A stretch of DNA of 64,000 nucleotides, taken from assembly GCA_040754075.1 (NCBI GenBank), contig JBFMDH010000006.1:1-64000 (forward strand), given 5' to 3'. Source of the DNA: Acidobacteriota bacterium. GTDB taxonomy: Bacteria; Acidobacteriota; Blastocatellia; UBA7656. The translations under genes and the position numbers were made by a program. Of the stretch, positions 17,527 to 26,059 are shown piece after piece. Below the pieces are notes generated by a model that did not search any database, was not told the origin of the DNA, and saw nothing but the letters and a program-made list of their open reading frames with translations. How positions within the stretch are numbered: position 1 is the stretch's first letter; each line of letters begins with the position of its first letter.

Positions 17527-18753
17527 ATGAATTCATCTGCGACAATTGCGGCGATGTCAATCCCCCCGACCAAATTGAAAGCCTTGCAAACCGGCGCTTA
17601 TTTTGTGGCTTTTATTACGCTTGGCTTTACCACCGCCGCAATCGGTCCAACCTTGCCAAAACTGGCAAGCCATCTGCATACCGATTTAAGCGCCATCAGC
17701 AATGTTTTATTCTTTCATTCGCTCGGTTTTTTACTGGTTTCGTTTCGCGGCGGCAAATGGTATGACCGCTTGCGCGGACACCGGTTGATGGCGCTTGCGG
17801 TGTTGGCGATGGCAGCAAGCATGGTTTTGGTGCCCTTGATGCCCACGCTCTGGGCGTTGATTGCGGTTATCCTTTTTTTAGGCGCAGCAGAAGGCTTGGT
17901 TGATACCGGAGCCAATACTTTGATTGTCTGGGTGCATGGCTCGCGGGTTGCGCCATTTTTGAACGGGCTACATTTTTTCTACGGCGTTGGCGCATTTCTT
18001 TCACCTATCATCATCGCGCAAACGCTCACCATAAAAGATGACCTTGCGGTTCCCTACTGGACGTTGGGTTTACTGGTTTTACCGGCGGCGGTTTTGTTAA
18101 TCAGTGCAGCCAGTCCGCCGATTCGATCACACGCGCACAAACAAAGGGGAGAACCGGTCAATTACCGTCTGGTTTTATTAATTGCGCTTTTTCTATGTCT
18201 ATATGTTGGCGCGGAAGTGAGTTTCGGAAGTTGGATTTATAGTTTCGTTTTGCAAATGAATTTGAGCAATGAAACGGTTGCTGCTTATTTAACATCGCTT
18301 TTTTGGGGGGCGCTTACAGTTGGCAGGTTGCTGGCGGTTCCGATTGCCGCGCGTGTAAAGCCACACCTGATTTTGCTTGCAGATTTGGCAGGTTGTTTAA
18401 TCAGCATCTTCATTGCTCTGGTGTGGTCAGGCGTATTTGCTGCGGTGCTGATTGCAACTATCGGTCTTGGGCTTTCGATGGCTTCAATCTTTCCCTCGGT
18501 TTTTGCGCTTGCCGAAAATCGCATGAAAATCAGCGGACAGGTCACCGGCTTTTTTCTGGTTGGGGCAAGCCTCGGCGCGATGATTTTACCCTGGCTTGTC
18601 GGGCAATTATTTGAAAAGCTTGGCGCGCGGGTTTTATTGTTCGCGGTGCTTGCAGAAGTCGTTTTAGCCGTTCTGGTTTTTGCTTTAATGAATGGTTTGC
18701 CACAGCAAAAAAGCGATAGCGCAGTATGCGAGGCGAATACAGTTGCGCGATAA
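17527..18753 (+). CDS. MFS transporter, FucP/glucose-transporter-like
   Basis: 408 residues with twelve membrane spans. Features are FFHSLGFLLVSFRGGKWYDRLRGHR (the helix 2/3 loop with a degenerate MFS motif, of which GGKWYDRLRGHR is diagnostic), GAAEGLVDTGANTLIVW and LNGLHFFYGVGAFLSPI. The DTGAN and LHFFYGVGA blocks are typical of FucP-like and vertebrate NaGLT1-like sugar transporters. Uptake of a sugar or related compound is therefore likely. It is not otherwise linked to neighbouring genes. Confidence 0.82.
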   Translation: MNSSATIAAMSIPPTKLKALQTGAYFVAFITLGFTTAAIGPTLPKLASHLHTDLSAISNVLFFHSLGFLLVSFRGGKWYDRLRGHRLMALAVLAMAASMVLVPLMPTLWALIAVILFLGAAEGLVDTGANTLIVWVHGSRVAPFLNGLHFFYGVGAFLSPIIIAQTLTIKDDLAVPYWTLGLLVLPAAVLLISAASPPIRSHAHKQRGEPVNYRLVLLIALFLCLYVGAEVSFGSWIYSFVLQMNLSNETVAAYLTSLFWGALTVGRLLAVPIAARVKPHLILLADLAGCLISIFIALVWSGVFAAVLIATIGLGLSMASIFPSVFALAENRMKISGQVTGFFLVGASLGAMILPWLVGQLFEKLGARVLLFAVLAEVVLAVLVFALMNGLPQQKSDSAVCEANTVAR

Positions 18754-18833
18754 TACTCCGGTTTGATGAATATAAAAATTTTTCCGGCTTAAAAATTTGC
18801 TGTTAATATTTACGTGTTTTTCCGAGGCGCTCT

Positions 18834-20933
18834 ATGGGAAACCATCCCCTTCAAAATAATCGTGTTGTCGCATCAATGCCGGAATCTCAGACGTTCGATT
18901 CGCTTGATGACCTTCGCAAAGCCTATGCGACATTGCAGGCTGAAGTTGAAATACGCCGAAAAACCGAAGAGGCTTTACGCGAGAGCGAAGAATTCAAATC
19001 ACGTTTAATCGAAGGCAGTCAGGATTGTATAAAAGTTTTAGACCTCGAGGGGCGTTTGCTGACGATGAATGCAGGCGGGATGACGGTTCTGGAAATTTGT
19101 GATTTTGCGCCGCTGCAATACAGTTTGTGGGTAAATTTCTGGGAAGGCGACTATCATCAAACGGCTGTCCGTGCGGTTGAATCGGCGCGGCGCGGTCAAC
19201 TCGCCCGCTTTGTCGGTTTTTGCCCGACGCTGGCTGGCAATCCGAAATGGTGGGATGTCATCGTCAATCCGATTTTTGATTCTACGGGCAAACCGGAAAA
19301 AATCCTTGCGGTTTCGCGCGACATCACGCCTTATAAACGCGCTGAAATCACCTTAAAAGAAATCGTCGAGGGCACTGCCTCGGTTACCGGCAAAGATTTC
19401 TTTTATTCGATGGTGCAACATCTGGCGCAAGCTATTCCGGTCAAATACGCTCTGGTGACGGAATGTGCCGACCTGCAAAAAACCCGCGCGCGAACCCTGG
19501 CGTTTTGGAACGGCAAAGCGTTTGCGGAAAATTTTGAATACGATGTGCGCAACACCACCTGCGAAAAAGTTTATCAAGGCGAAGAGAGTTTTTATGCCAC
19601 AGAGGTACAAAAGCTTTTTCCGCTTGAAACCGCACTGGCTGATTTGGGTGCGCAAAGTTATATCGGGTTGCCGCTGTATAATTCGGCGGGCGAATTCATC
19701 GGGCATCTCGCGGTACTTGATGACCAGCCGATGAATGAACCGCGCGGTCTGGATGTTTTGAAAATTTTTGCGGCGCGGGCGGCTGCCGAACTTGAACGTC
19801 AGAAAGCCGAACAGGAATTACGCAAAGCTCTGGAAGAGGTCGAGCGTTTAAAAAATCGTTTGCAGGAAGAAAACATTTACCTGCAGGAAGAGATCACCAA
19901 AGAACATAACTTTGAAGAAATCATTGGTAACCATCCAACACTGATGGCGGTGCTCAATAAAGTCGAGCAGGTTGCCCCGACCGATTCAACGGTGTTGATT
20001 CTGGGTGAAACCGGAACCGGCAAAGAGCTTTTTGCCCGCGCCATTCACAATTTAAGCGAACGAAAAAATCGCCCGCTGGTAAAAGTCAATTGCGGCGCAA
20101 TTTCCGCCGGGCTGGTGGAAAGCGAACTTTTCGGACACACCAAGGGCGCATTCACCGGCGCGGTTGATAAACGCATCGGCAGGTTTGAACTCGCAGACGG
20201 CGGCACGATTTTTCTCGATGAAGTTGGTGAATTACCGTTAGAAACTCAGGTCAAACTGTTGCGCGTCTTGCAGGAAGGCGAGTTTGAACCCGTGGGCAGC
20301 AATCGCACAGTGAAGGTTAATGTGCGGGTCATTGCGGCTACGAATCGCAGTATGGAAGATGAAGTGCATGCCGGTCGTTTTCGCGCTGATTTGTATTATC
20401 GCTTGAATGTCTTTCCGATGCGTTTACCCGCTTTGCGCGAACGCATTGCGGATGTTCCGCAACTGGCAATGTTTTTCCTGTCACGGTTTGCTAGAAAATT
20501 CAATAAGCGAATAAACGCTATCGCGCCTGAAACCATGCAGATGCTGATGGATTATTCCTGGCCCGGTAACATCCGCGAACTGCAAAACATTCTGGAACGC
20601 GGTGTAGTGGTTTCGCAAAGCGCGATTCTCAATCTTGAAAAAGGCATGTTGCCGATGGCGGCTTCGACAACCGCGCTTAAAGAAACGCCTGCACAACAGG
20701 TTCAATCCGCAGTAGTAACTGCTCAATCCTCTTTGCCATCCCAACCGATGCCGCAGGTGAAATCTTCGACCGTTTCACTAAATGAAGTTGAACGTCAACA
20801 CATTCTCACGGTGCTTGAGCAGGTCGGGTGGGTGATTGAAGGCGAACGCGGTGCCGCGAAAATTCTCAACCTGCACCCCAACACTTTGCGCAGTCGCATG
20901 AAAAAACTCGGCATTCAACGCCCCCGTTTTTAA
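18834..20933 (+). CDS. Sigma-54-dependent activator with PAS and GAF input domains
   Basis: 699 residues. A short coiled coil (20-55) is followed by a PAS domain (about 52-172, [19 protein letters not shown]), a GAF domain (about 185-325, FhlA-like) and a second coiled coil (320-358). The AAA+ domain (about 363-600) has Walker A GETGTGKE near 390, the sigma-54 contact loop GAFTGA near 438, Walker B FLDEVGEL and the arginine-finger region. The C-terminal 45 residues are a Fis-type helix-turn-helix ([19 protein letters not shown]). It opens sigma-54 promoters in response to a ligand or redox signal sensed by PAS/GAF. No receiver domain is present. Its target is not evident locally. Confidence 0.92.
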   Translation: MGNHPLQNNRVVASMPESQTFDSLDDLRKAYATLQAEVEIRRKTEEALRESEEFKSRLIEGSQDCIKVLDLEGRLLTMNAGGMTVLEICDFAPLQYSLWVNFWEGDYHQTAVRAVESARRGQLARFVGFCPTLAGNPKWWDVIVNPIFDSTGKPEKILAVSRDITPYKRAEITLKEIVEGTASVTGKDFFYSMVQHLAQAIPVKYALVTECADLQKTRARTLAFWNGKAFAENFEYDVRNTTCEKVYQGEESFYATEVQKLFPLETALADLGAQSYIGLPLYNSAGEFIGHLAVLDDQPMNEPRGLDVLKIFAARAAAELERQKAEQELRKALEEVERLKNRLQEENIYLQEEITKEHNFEEIIGNHPTLMAVLNKVEQVAPTDSTVLILGETGTGKELFARAIHNLSERKNRPLVKVNCGAISAGLVESELFGHTKGAFTGAVDKRIGRFELADGGTIFLDEVGELPLETQVKLLRVLQEGEFEPVGSNRTVKVNVRVIAATNRSMEDEVHAGRFRADLYYRLNVFPMRLPALRERIADVPQLAMFFLSRFARKFNKRINAIAPETMQMLMDYSWPGNIRELQNILERGVVVSQSAILNLEKGMLPMAASTTALKETPAQQVQSAVVTAQSSLPSQPMPQVKSSTVSLNEVERQHILTVLEQVGWVIEGERGAAKILNLHPNTLRSRMKKLGIQRPRF

Positions 20934-20955
20934 TTCTCGGGAATAAATTTTTCTG

Positions 20956-20984
20956 TTGACACATCCTTACTTTCCTTCTATTCT
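20956..20984 (+). promoter_or_regulatory. Consensus-like sigma-70 promoter of feoAB
   Basis: TTGACA (20956-20961), a 17-bp spacer and TATTCT (20979-20984), 59 nt before feoA. Transcription should start near 20991. Confidence 0.75.
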
Positions 20985-20998
20985 TCCAATGATTAATT

Positions 20999-21013
20999 TG
21001 AAAATGACTTTCA
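20999..21013. promoter_or_regulatory. Fur-box-like 7-1-7 site at feoA
   Basis: TGAAAATGACTTTCA matches the 7-1-7 Fur consensus TGATAATNATTATCA at 11 of 14 defined positions and lies just downstream of the predicted transcription start. Flanking bases extend the dyad (AATTTGAAA / TTTCAATTT). Iron-dependent repression of feoAB is the natural reading, but no fur gene is in the window. Confidence 0.55.
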
Positions 21014-21042
21014 ATTTGCACTCATAATTTGAGAGGTTTTGT

Positions 21043-21261
21043 ATGAATTTGCTGGAAGTGCCCTATAACCTGTTTTGTCGCATCAAGAGTCTGGATGGTC
21101 CCGAAACTGAATGTCGGCGGCTGTTGGATTTAGGCATCACACCGGGCGAAGAGTTAGCCGTTGTGCAATCGGTGCCGTTTGGCGACCCGCTGGTGGTTGA
21201 AGTACGCGGTATGCGACTGGCGCTCAGACGACGCGAAGCTGCCTGGATTAGCGTGCAGTAG
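21043..21261 (+). CDS. feoA: FeoA ferrous-iron transport accessory protein
   Basis: 72-residue SH3-like FeoA domain: an LG-type turn (LLDLGITPGEELAVVQSVPFGDP) and a closing strand (VVEVRGMRLALRRREAAWI). FeoA binds the cytosolic side of FeoB and modulates Fe(II) uptake. AGAGG precedes the ATG. Its stop codon overlaps the first base of feoB, indicating translational coupling. Confidence 0.9.
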   Translation: MNLLEVPYNLFCRIKSLDGPETECRRLLDLGITPGEELAVVQSVPFGDPLVVEVRGMRLALRRREAAWISVQ

Positions 21262-23267
21262 TGAAAACCCATCTTGGCGATTTAACCTCTCAAACGATTA
21301 ACTCAAAACCCGCGAAAGCGGCACCCCCGCCATCAATTTCCGAAGACCGCCTGCTAACCGTCTGCCTCGCGGGGGTTCCCAATGTCGGCAAAACCGCGTT
21401 AATGAATGCACTGACTGGCGGCGGATTTCATACAGCCAACTACGCTGGCGTCACCGTCACCCTCTCAAAAGGCAAAACCCTTTCCACCTTTGGCGATGAA
21501 ATTACTATTGTCGATTTGCCCGGGGTTCATAGCACGGTTGCGCCTTCGCCCGAAGAAGAACTCTCCTGTAGCGTACTCGAAGGTCGGCATTCGTCCATTC
21601 ATCCCGACGGGTTAATTGTTTTAGTCGATGCGACTCAATTAGAGCGCAATTTGAAATTCGCAGCCTTTGCCGCAAAACTTGGCAAACCTCTGGTCATCGC
21701 TCTTTCGATGATGGATTTGCTCGCGGATGCGGGGCTTTCAATCAATGCCAGGAAGTTAGAAGAAGCTTTGGGTATCCCGGTCATTCCGATTGATGGACGC
21801 ACCTCGTGGGGCGTTGAAGAATTAATTGCTGAACTGCGTCGCGCCATCGCTAACCCTGCGAGCCAACAATTCGCTCTGGCAGAGCTTCCCAATGAGCCGG
21901 TGGTAGCCTATCAGCAAATCCGCACGTTATTAGACGAAAGCGGTGCCATTAAAAGAAGCAAACAACTTAAAGTTGCAAATAACTCAATTACCAATCGCAT
22001 CGACCGTTTTGTTCTGCATCGTTATTTTGGCTTTCCGATTTTCTTTATCATTCTGGGTACGCTTTTCGCCTCAATTTTCTGGGCGGCGCAGCCGTTTATG
22101 GATTTGACTGAATGGTTGTTTGCCTTAGCCGGACAGTTGGTTTTGACGATTTTGCCCGCAGGAATTTTTTCGCGCTTTATTGCCGAAGGCATCATCGGCG
22201 GGGTCGGCGCGGTAGCGGTTTTCTTTCCGCAAATTATCATTCTGTTTTTCCTGATGACTTTGCTTGAAGATTCCGGGTATCTGTCGCGCGGCGCAGCACT
22301 GGTTGATCGCCCGCTTTCGGCGCTTGGCTTGCACGGTCGTTCATTCGTGCCGATGCTGTCGGGATTTGCCTGCGCCATTCCGGCTGTGCTTGCGGCGCGA
22401 ACCATTCCCTCAAAACGCGAACGCTTCCTGACCATCTGGATTATTCCACTGATGAGTTGCAGCGCGCGGCTTCCGGTTTATGCGCTTTTGCTGGCGGCGT
22501 TGCTGCCGGGCGGCGCAGGCAAAGCGGGACTTGCGCTTGCGGCGATTTATGTTTCGAGCTTACTGGCAGGAGCAGTGACCGCAGGGCTGGTGAGCAAGTT
22601 TTTGGTTCGCAAACAAACGGCTTCGATGCTCGCAATGGAATTGCCGCTCTATCGCAAACCGCTACTTAAACCGACGCTGAAAATCACCTGGTCGCGTTCT
22701 TCTGCCTATCTGAAAAAAGCCGGAATGCCAATTGTCATTATCTCTGCGATTTTGTGGATACTTTCAAATTTCGGACTCGGTTCGCATCAACCTCCAAGAG
22801 AAGATGGCAAGCCTGCACCTATCATTTCACCAAGCGACCTCGACCACTCTTTTGCAGCACAAATCGGGCAGACGATGGAACCCGCGCTGAAACCGATGGG
22901 TGTGGATTGGCGCGTTGGTGTCGGATTGGTTTCCGCATTTGCAGCCCGCGAAGTTTTCGTGTCGACGATGGCGATTGTCTTTCATTCGGATAGCGAAGAT
23001 GAAGAAAAACAGCAGGAAGGCTTGCTTGAAAGCATGCGCGAAGCGACCTTTGAAAACAGTTCGCAAAAAGTTTTCACGCCGTCAAGCGTCATCGGGTTAA
23101 TCATTTTCTTCTTCATTTCACTGCAATGTCTTTCGACGGTATCGGTGGTTCGCGCCGAAACCAATTCGTGGCGCATGGCAGGCTTGCAGTTGCTCTTTTA
23201 CACGGGGCTTGGCTACGTCATCTCTTCACTCACCGTTCAAGGTCTGCGCTTCTTCGGAGTTGCTTAA
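21261..23267 (+). CDS. feoB: Ferrous-iron transporter FeoB
   Basis: 668 residues, GTG start sharing its G with the feoA stop. The N-terminal G-domain has G1 GVPNVGKT (38-45) and G3 DLPG (85-88). The G4 motif, normally NxxD, reads SMMD (149-152), so the guanine-specifying Asn is Ser. The membrane part has two Gate motifs: GFACAIPAVLAARTI and PLMSCSARLPVYALL, with the transport Cys residues, then an ending LQCLSTVSVVRAETNSWR. It imports Fe(II) across the inner membrane. It is shorter than E. coli FeoB (773) but complete. The altered G4 may relax nucleotide choice. Confidence 0.93.
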   Translation: MKTHLGDLTSQTINSKPAKAAPPPSISEDRLLTVCLAGVPNVGKTALMNALTGGGFHTANYAGVTVTLSKGKTLSTFGDEITIVDLPGVHSTVAPSPEEELSCSVLEGRHSSIHPDGLIVLVDATQLERNLKFAAFAAKLGKPLVIALSMMDLLADAGLSINARKLEEALGIPVIPIDGRTSWGVEELIAELRRAIANPASQQFALAELPNEPVVAYQQIRTLLDESGAIKRSKQLKVANNSITNRIDRFVLHRYFGFPIFFIILGTLFASIFWAAQPFMDLTEWLFALAGQLVLTILPAGIFSRFIAEGIIGGVGAVAVFFPQIIILFFLMTLLEDSGYLSRGAALVDRPLSALGLHGRSFVPMLSGFACAIPAVLAARTIPSKRERFLTIWIIPLMSCSARLPVYALLLAALLPGGAGKAGLALAAIYVSSLLAGAVTAGLVSKFLVRKQTASMLAMELPLYRKPLLKPTLKITWSRSSAYLKKAGMPIVIISAILWILSNFGLGSHQPPREDGKPAPIISPSDLDHSFAAQIGQTMEPALKPMGVDWRVGVGLVSAFAAREVFVSTMAIVFHSDSEDEEKQQEGLLESMREATFENSSQKVFTPSSVIGLIIFFFISLQCLSTVSVVRAETNSWRMAGLQLLFYTGLGYVISSLTVQGLRFFGVA

Positions 23268-23298
23268 CTCACCTGATTCCCGGCGCTTTAAAATCGCT

Positions 23299-23327
23299 TT
23301 GACACGCGCTTTCTATCGGTCTACCAT
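23299..23327 (+). promoter_or_regulatory. Sigma-70-type promoter for the 23403 gene
   Basis: TTGACA (23299-23304), a 17-bp spacer and TACCAT (23322-23327), about 75 nt before the start codon. Confidence 0.55.
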
Positions 23328-23402
23328 TGGCTCACTTGAGGGGTAGAGATAGCAGCCGAATAAAATTGGGATGAAAACATCAAGCTGCTTAGGAGCGTGT
23401 AT

Positions 23403-24092
23403 ATGAACCGCCAAACCAAGCGTATGCTGATCGGGCTTGGATTCACTTTTGGATCACAGGCTCTCATATCGTTTGTTGCCAGTCTGGTGTTTTTTAATCA
23501 AGCGGCGACCACGTCTCCATCCGGTATTACCTTACTTCTGCTTTTCGCTTTAACTTTAGGGGCATTTTTTGCCGGCGGTTTTATCGTCGGGTTAATGAGT
23601 GATGAACTCAGCTTAATCGATTCGGCAAGCGTTACCCTATTGACACTGATTCTCAGCATTCTGGTGCTGGCGGTTTCCGGCGAAGGCGGCACACATTATT
23701 TTATGGCGAACTGGATAAACGATGCGTCGGGTCGCTGGTCAATTTCCGGGCAAACCTTTCTTTACTTTATTCTCGCTCTTCTTGCTTCATCGGCGGGCAA
23801 TTATCTCGGTTGGCATCTCAACATTCCCCAGGAAAATCAATTTGACCGTGTCGCTCTGTTAATCGGATTGCTTGGCACAATCATCGGACCCTTTGTGCTC
23901 TTTTCAATCGGCGGCAATAATCCGAACGACGCTTCACAACAGGGTTTGCCCTGGTATTTTCTGGTGATTGTGATACTGGTGGTTCTGGTGATTATCGGTT
24001 TAGGTTTTTTAATGTTTATGCGCGAATCGCATCACAACGAAGAAATTTCCATTCATCCGCCCAAAGACGAATTAGCCATCGAAGAAAAGTAA
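23403..24092 (+). CDS. Integral membrane protein of unknown function
   Basis: 229 residues from the ATG that follows AGGAG at 23391-23395; a GTG two codons upstream is less well placed. Five hydrophobic helices are visible, with a short cytosolic C-tail (RESHHNEEISIHPPKDELAIEEK in part). No family motif is recognised. Helix 3-4 borders contain NYLGWHLNIPQ. It is monocistronic with its own promoter and converges on the kinase operon. Confidence 0.7.
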   Translation: MNRQTKRMLIGLGFTFGSQALISFVASLVFFNQAATTSPSGITLLLLFALTLGAFFAGGFIVGLMSDELSLIDSASVTLLTLILSILVLAVSGEGGTHYFMANWINDASGRWSISGQTFLYFILALLASSAGNYLGWHLNIPQENQFDRVALLIGLLGTIIGPFVLFSIGGNNPNDASQQGLPWYFLVIVILVVLVIIGLGFLMFMRESHHNEEISIHPPKDELAIEEK

Positions 24093-24117
24093 GGGCTGTT
24101 AAAATCTCTATAATTCC

Positions 24118-26046
24118 TCAACATTTTTTCAAACATTCGGCGATTTCCGCAGCCGATTGATAACGCTCTTTCGGCAATTTCTTCATCATTCCTTCAATAA
24201 TCGTCACCAACTGAGCAGGCACATCTTTGCGCAATTTCTTAATCGCCACGGGAGCGCGTTTGCTGATCGCTTCGATGGTTTGAAAATAGGTCTCGCCCTC
24301 GAACGGCAAATTGCCGGTGGTCATTTCGTACATCACCACACCGAGCGAAAAAATATCTGACAGATGAGTCACGTCGCCGCGCCCCGTTGCCTGTTCGGGC
24401 GACATATAACTGACGGTGCCAAGCAACACGCCCGATTCGGTAATGCGCGCCTTGATGCTGCGTTTGTCGGTCATCGGCGTCGGTTTTGCAAGACCAAAAT
24501 CCAGGACTTTTATTTTGCCGCGCGACGTAATCATGATATTTGCCGATTTGATGTCGCGATGCACTACCCCGCATTCATGCGCCTCGGCTAAAGCGTCGGC
24601 GATTTGTATGCCGATGTTGATAATCTCTTTGCAATCGAGATGCCTGCTTTGAATGCGCTCGTTCAGGGTCTCGCCTTCCACATACTCCATCACGATGTAC
24701 GGATTGCCCGCCGCTTCGCCGATTTCGTAAATCGTCGCAATGTTCATGTGATTGAGCCTTGATGCCATGCGCGCTTCGCGTAAAAATCGCTGTTTCATCG
24801 CCTCATCTTCGACGAACTTTGCTGCCAGCACTTTAATCGCCACCACGCGATGCAGTTCCGTGTCATAGGCTTCAAATATTTCACCCATTCCGCCCGCACC
24901 GAGCGAACGGCGAATATCAAACCGACCAATGTGCCCTTGCGCTTCGATGAGCGGCGGTGCCATCACTTTTTCGGTCTTGCCATCATGCACCGCCATCGCC
25001 GCCAAATCTGTGGGACGCAGTTCCATGGTAATCATTCGCGGGCGCGAAATTACCGAAGAGAATTTTGACGAAAACAGCCGCGCGCCGCGTTCGTCTTCGA
25101 TAAAATAACCGGCGCGTTTCAAATCTTCGTAGGTATGTTCCTGCTCTTTTTTAACTTCGTTGTCCTGTGCGAAACTGCGTATGACATTGCGTTGTTCGTC
25201 GGTCATCTTGTCCCAGATGAAGCGAAATTGGCCTTTCGCTTCATCAAGAAAAATCTCTTCGACCTCTTCACGATTCAGCTTGCCGTCATTTTCCGATAGA
25301 TAATCAAAATAGGTTGAGCAGGCGATTTGCAAAAAATAGGGAAAGTGTCCGGCGAGTTCCATAATCCGTCGCGCATAATATTCAAGCGGCAGACCGGCAT
25401 CTGCCGAAGGCTTTTTAATCAACTCCAATGCCTCTTTCTGCGTGAAGGCGCGCAAAAAAACATTGGTGAAAATATTAAAGAAAGGCGAGTCGGCAATCAG
25501 TTGCGTATGACAAAGCTCTTGCAGGTCGCGCGCCGAACTGGTCACATAAGCGACATCATAATTATTGGCAATCGACCGCAAAAATGAATAGAACTCCAGG
25601 TCAAAAGTTTTATTCGTGGTGATGACATCGAATTCATCAAAAAGCACAATCAGTTTGCGCTTCGCATCGCGAAACTTTTCCAGCAAGCTTCTGAGCGAAT
25701 CAAAACCCGGTTGCAATCTGGTAATCGCTTTTTCATTTACCGCTTTAGCAATCAAATCAAACAATTCTTTGAAAAATTCTTCGAGTGTGAGTTTGCGCTT
25801 CTGTTGCAGGTCGATAAAAACGAAAACATAGGATTCGGGATGGTCGAGAAAACGCGCGCGAATCTGCGGGTGATTGATATATTGCAGCAATGACGATTTA
25901 CCAATGCGCCGTTCGCCGACCACCGAAATGGATTGCGGTCGCGGCGCGCCGATGCGCGAAAAGATGCGCGATACTTCGCGAGTTCTGCCAAAGAACTGCG
26001 AAGGCTCCTTGATTGCCACACGATTTAAATAGGGATTGGCTGCCAT
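24118..26046 (-). CDS. Ser/Thr protein kinase with N-terminal STAND-like ATPase
   Basis: 642-residue soluble protein. Residues about 15-275 are a P-loop ATPase (FFGRTREV sensor box, Walker A GERRIGKSS, Walker B LIVLFDEFD, then HFPYFLQIACSTYFDYL), followed by a winged-helix-like linker to about 350. Residues about 365-640 are a complete Hanks-type kinase: G-loop LGAGGMGEIF, VAIK lysine, catalytic HRDIKSANI, DFG in LDFGLAKP, and GTVSYMSPEQ. No membrane span or PASTA repeats. It is the last gene of a minus-strand operon, 13 nt behind the sensor gene that carries a related ATPase. Activation of the kinase through ATPase oligomerisation is inferred. Confidence 0.9.
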   Translation of the reverse strand: MAANPYLNRVAIKEPSQFFGRTREVSRIFSRIGAPRPQSISVVGERRIGKSSLLQYINHPQIRARFLDHPESYVFVFIDLQQKRKLTLEEFFKELFDLIAKAVNEKAITRLQPGFDSLRSLLEKFRDAKRKLIVLFDEFDVITTNKTFDLEFYSFLRSIANNYDVAYVTSSARDLQELCHTQLIADSPFFNIFTNVFLRAFTQKEALELIKKPSADAGLPLEYYARRIMELAGHFPYFLQIACSTYFDYLSENDGKLNREEVEEIFLDEAKGQFRFIWDKMTDEQRNVIRSFAQDNEVKKEQEHTYEDLKRAGYFIEDERGARLFSSKFSSVISRPRMITMELRPTDLAAMAVHDGKTEKVMAPPLIEAQGHIGRFDIRRSLGAGGMGEIFEAYDTELHRVVAIKVLAAKFVEDEAMKQRFLREARMASRLNHMNIATIYEIGEAAGNPYIVMEYVEGETLNERIQSRHLDCKEIINIGIQIADALAEAHECGVVHRDIKSANIMITSRGKIKVLDFGLAKPTPMTDKRSIKARITESGVLLGTVSYMSPEQATGRGDVTHLSDIFSLGVVMYEMTTGNLPFEGETYFQTIEAISKRAPVAIKKLRKDVPAQLVTIIEGMMKKLPKERYQSAAEIAECLKKC

Positions 26047-26059
26047 GATGTTTTACGTC

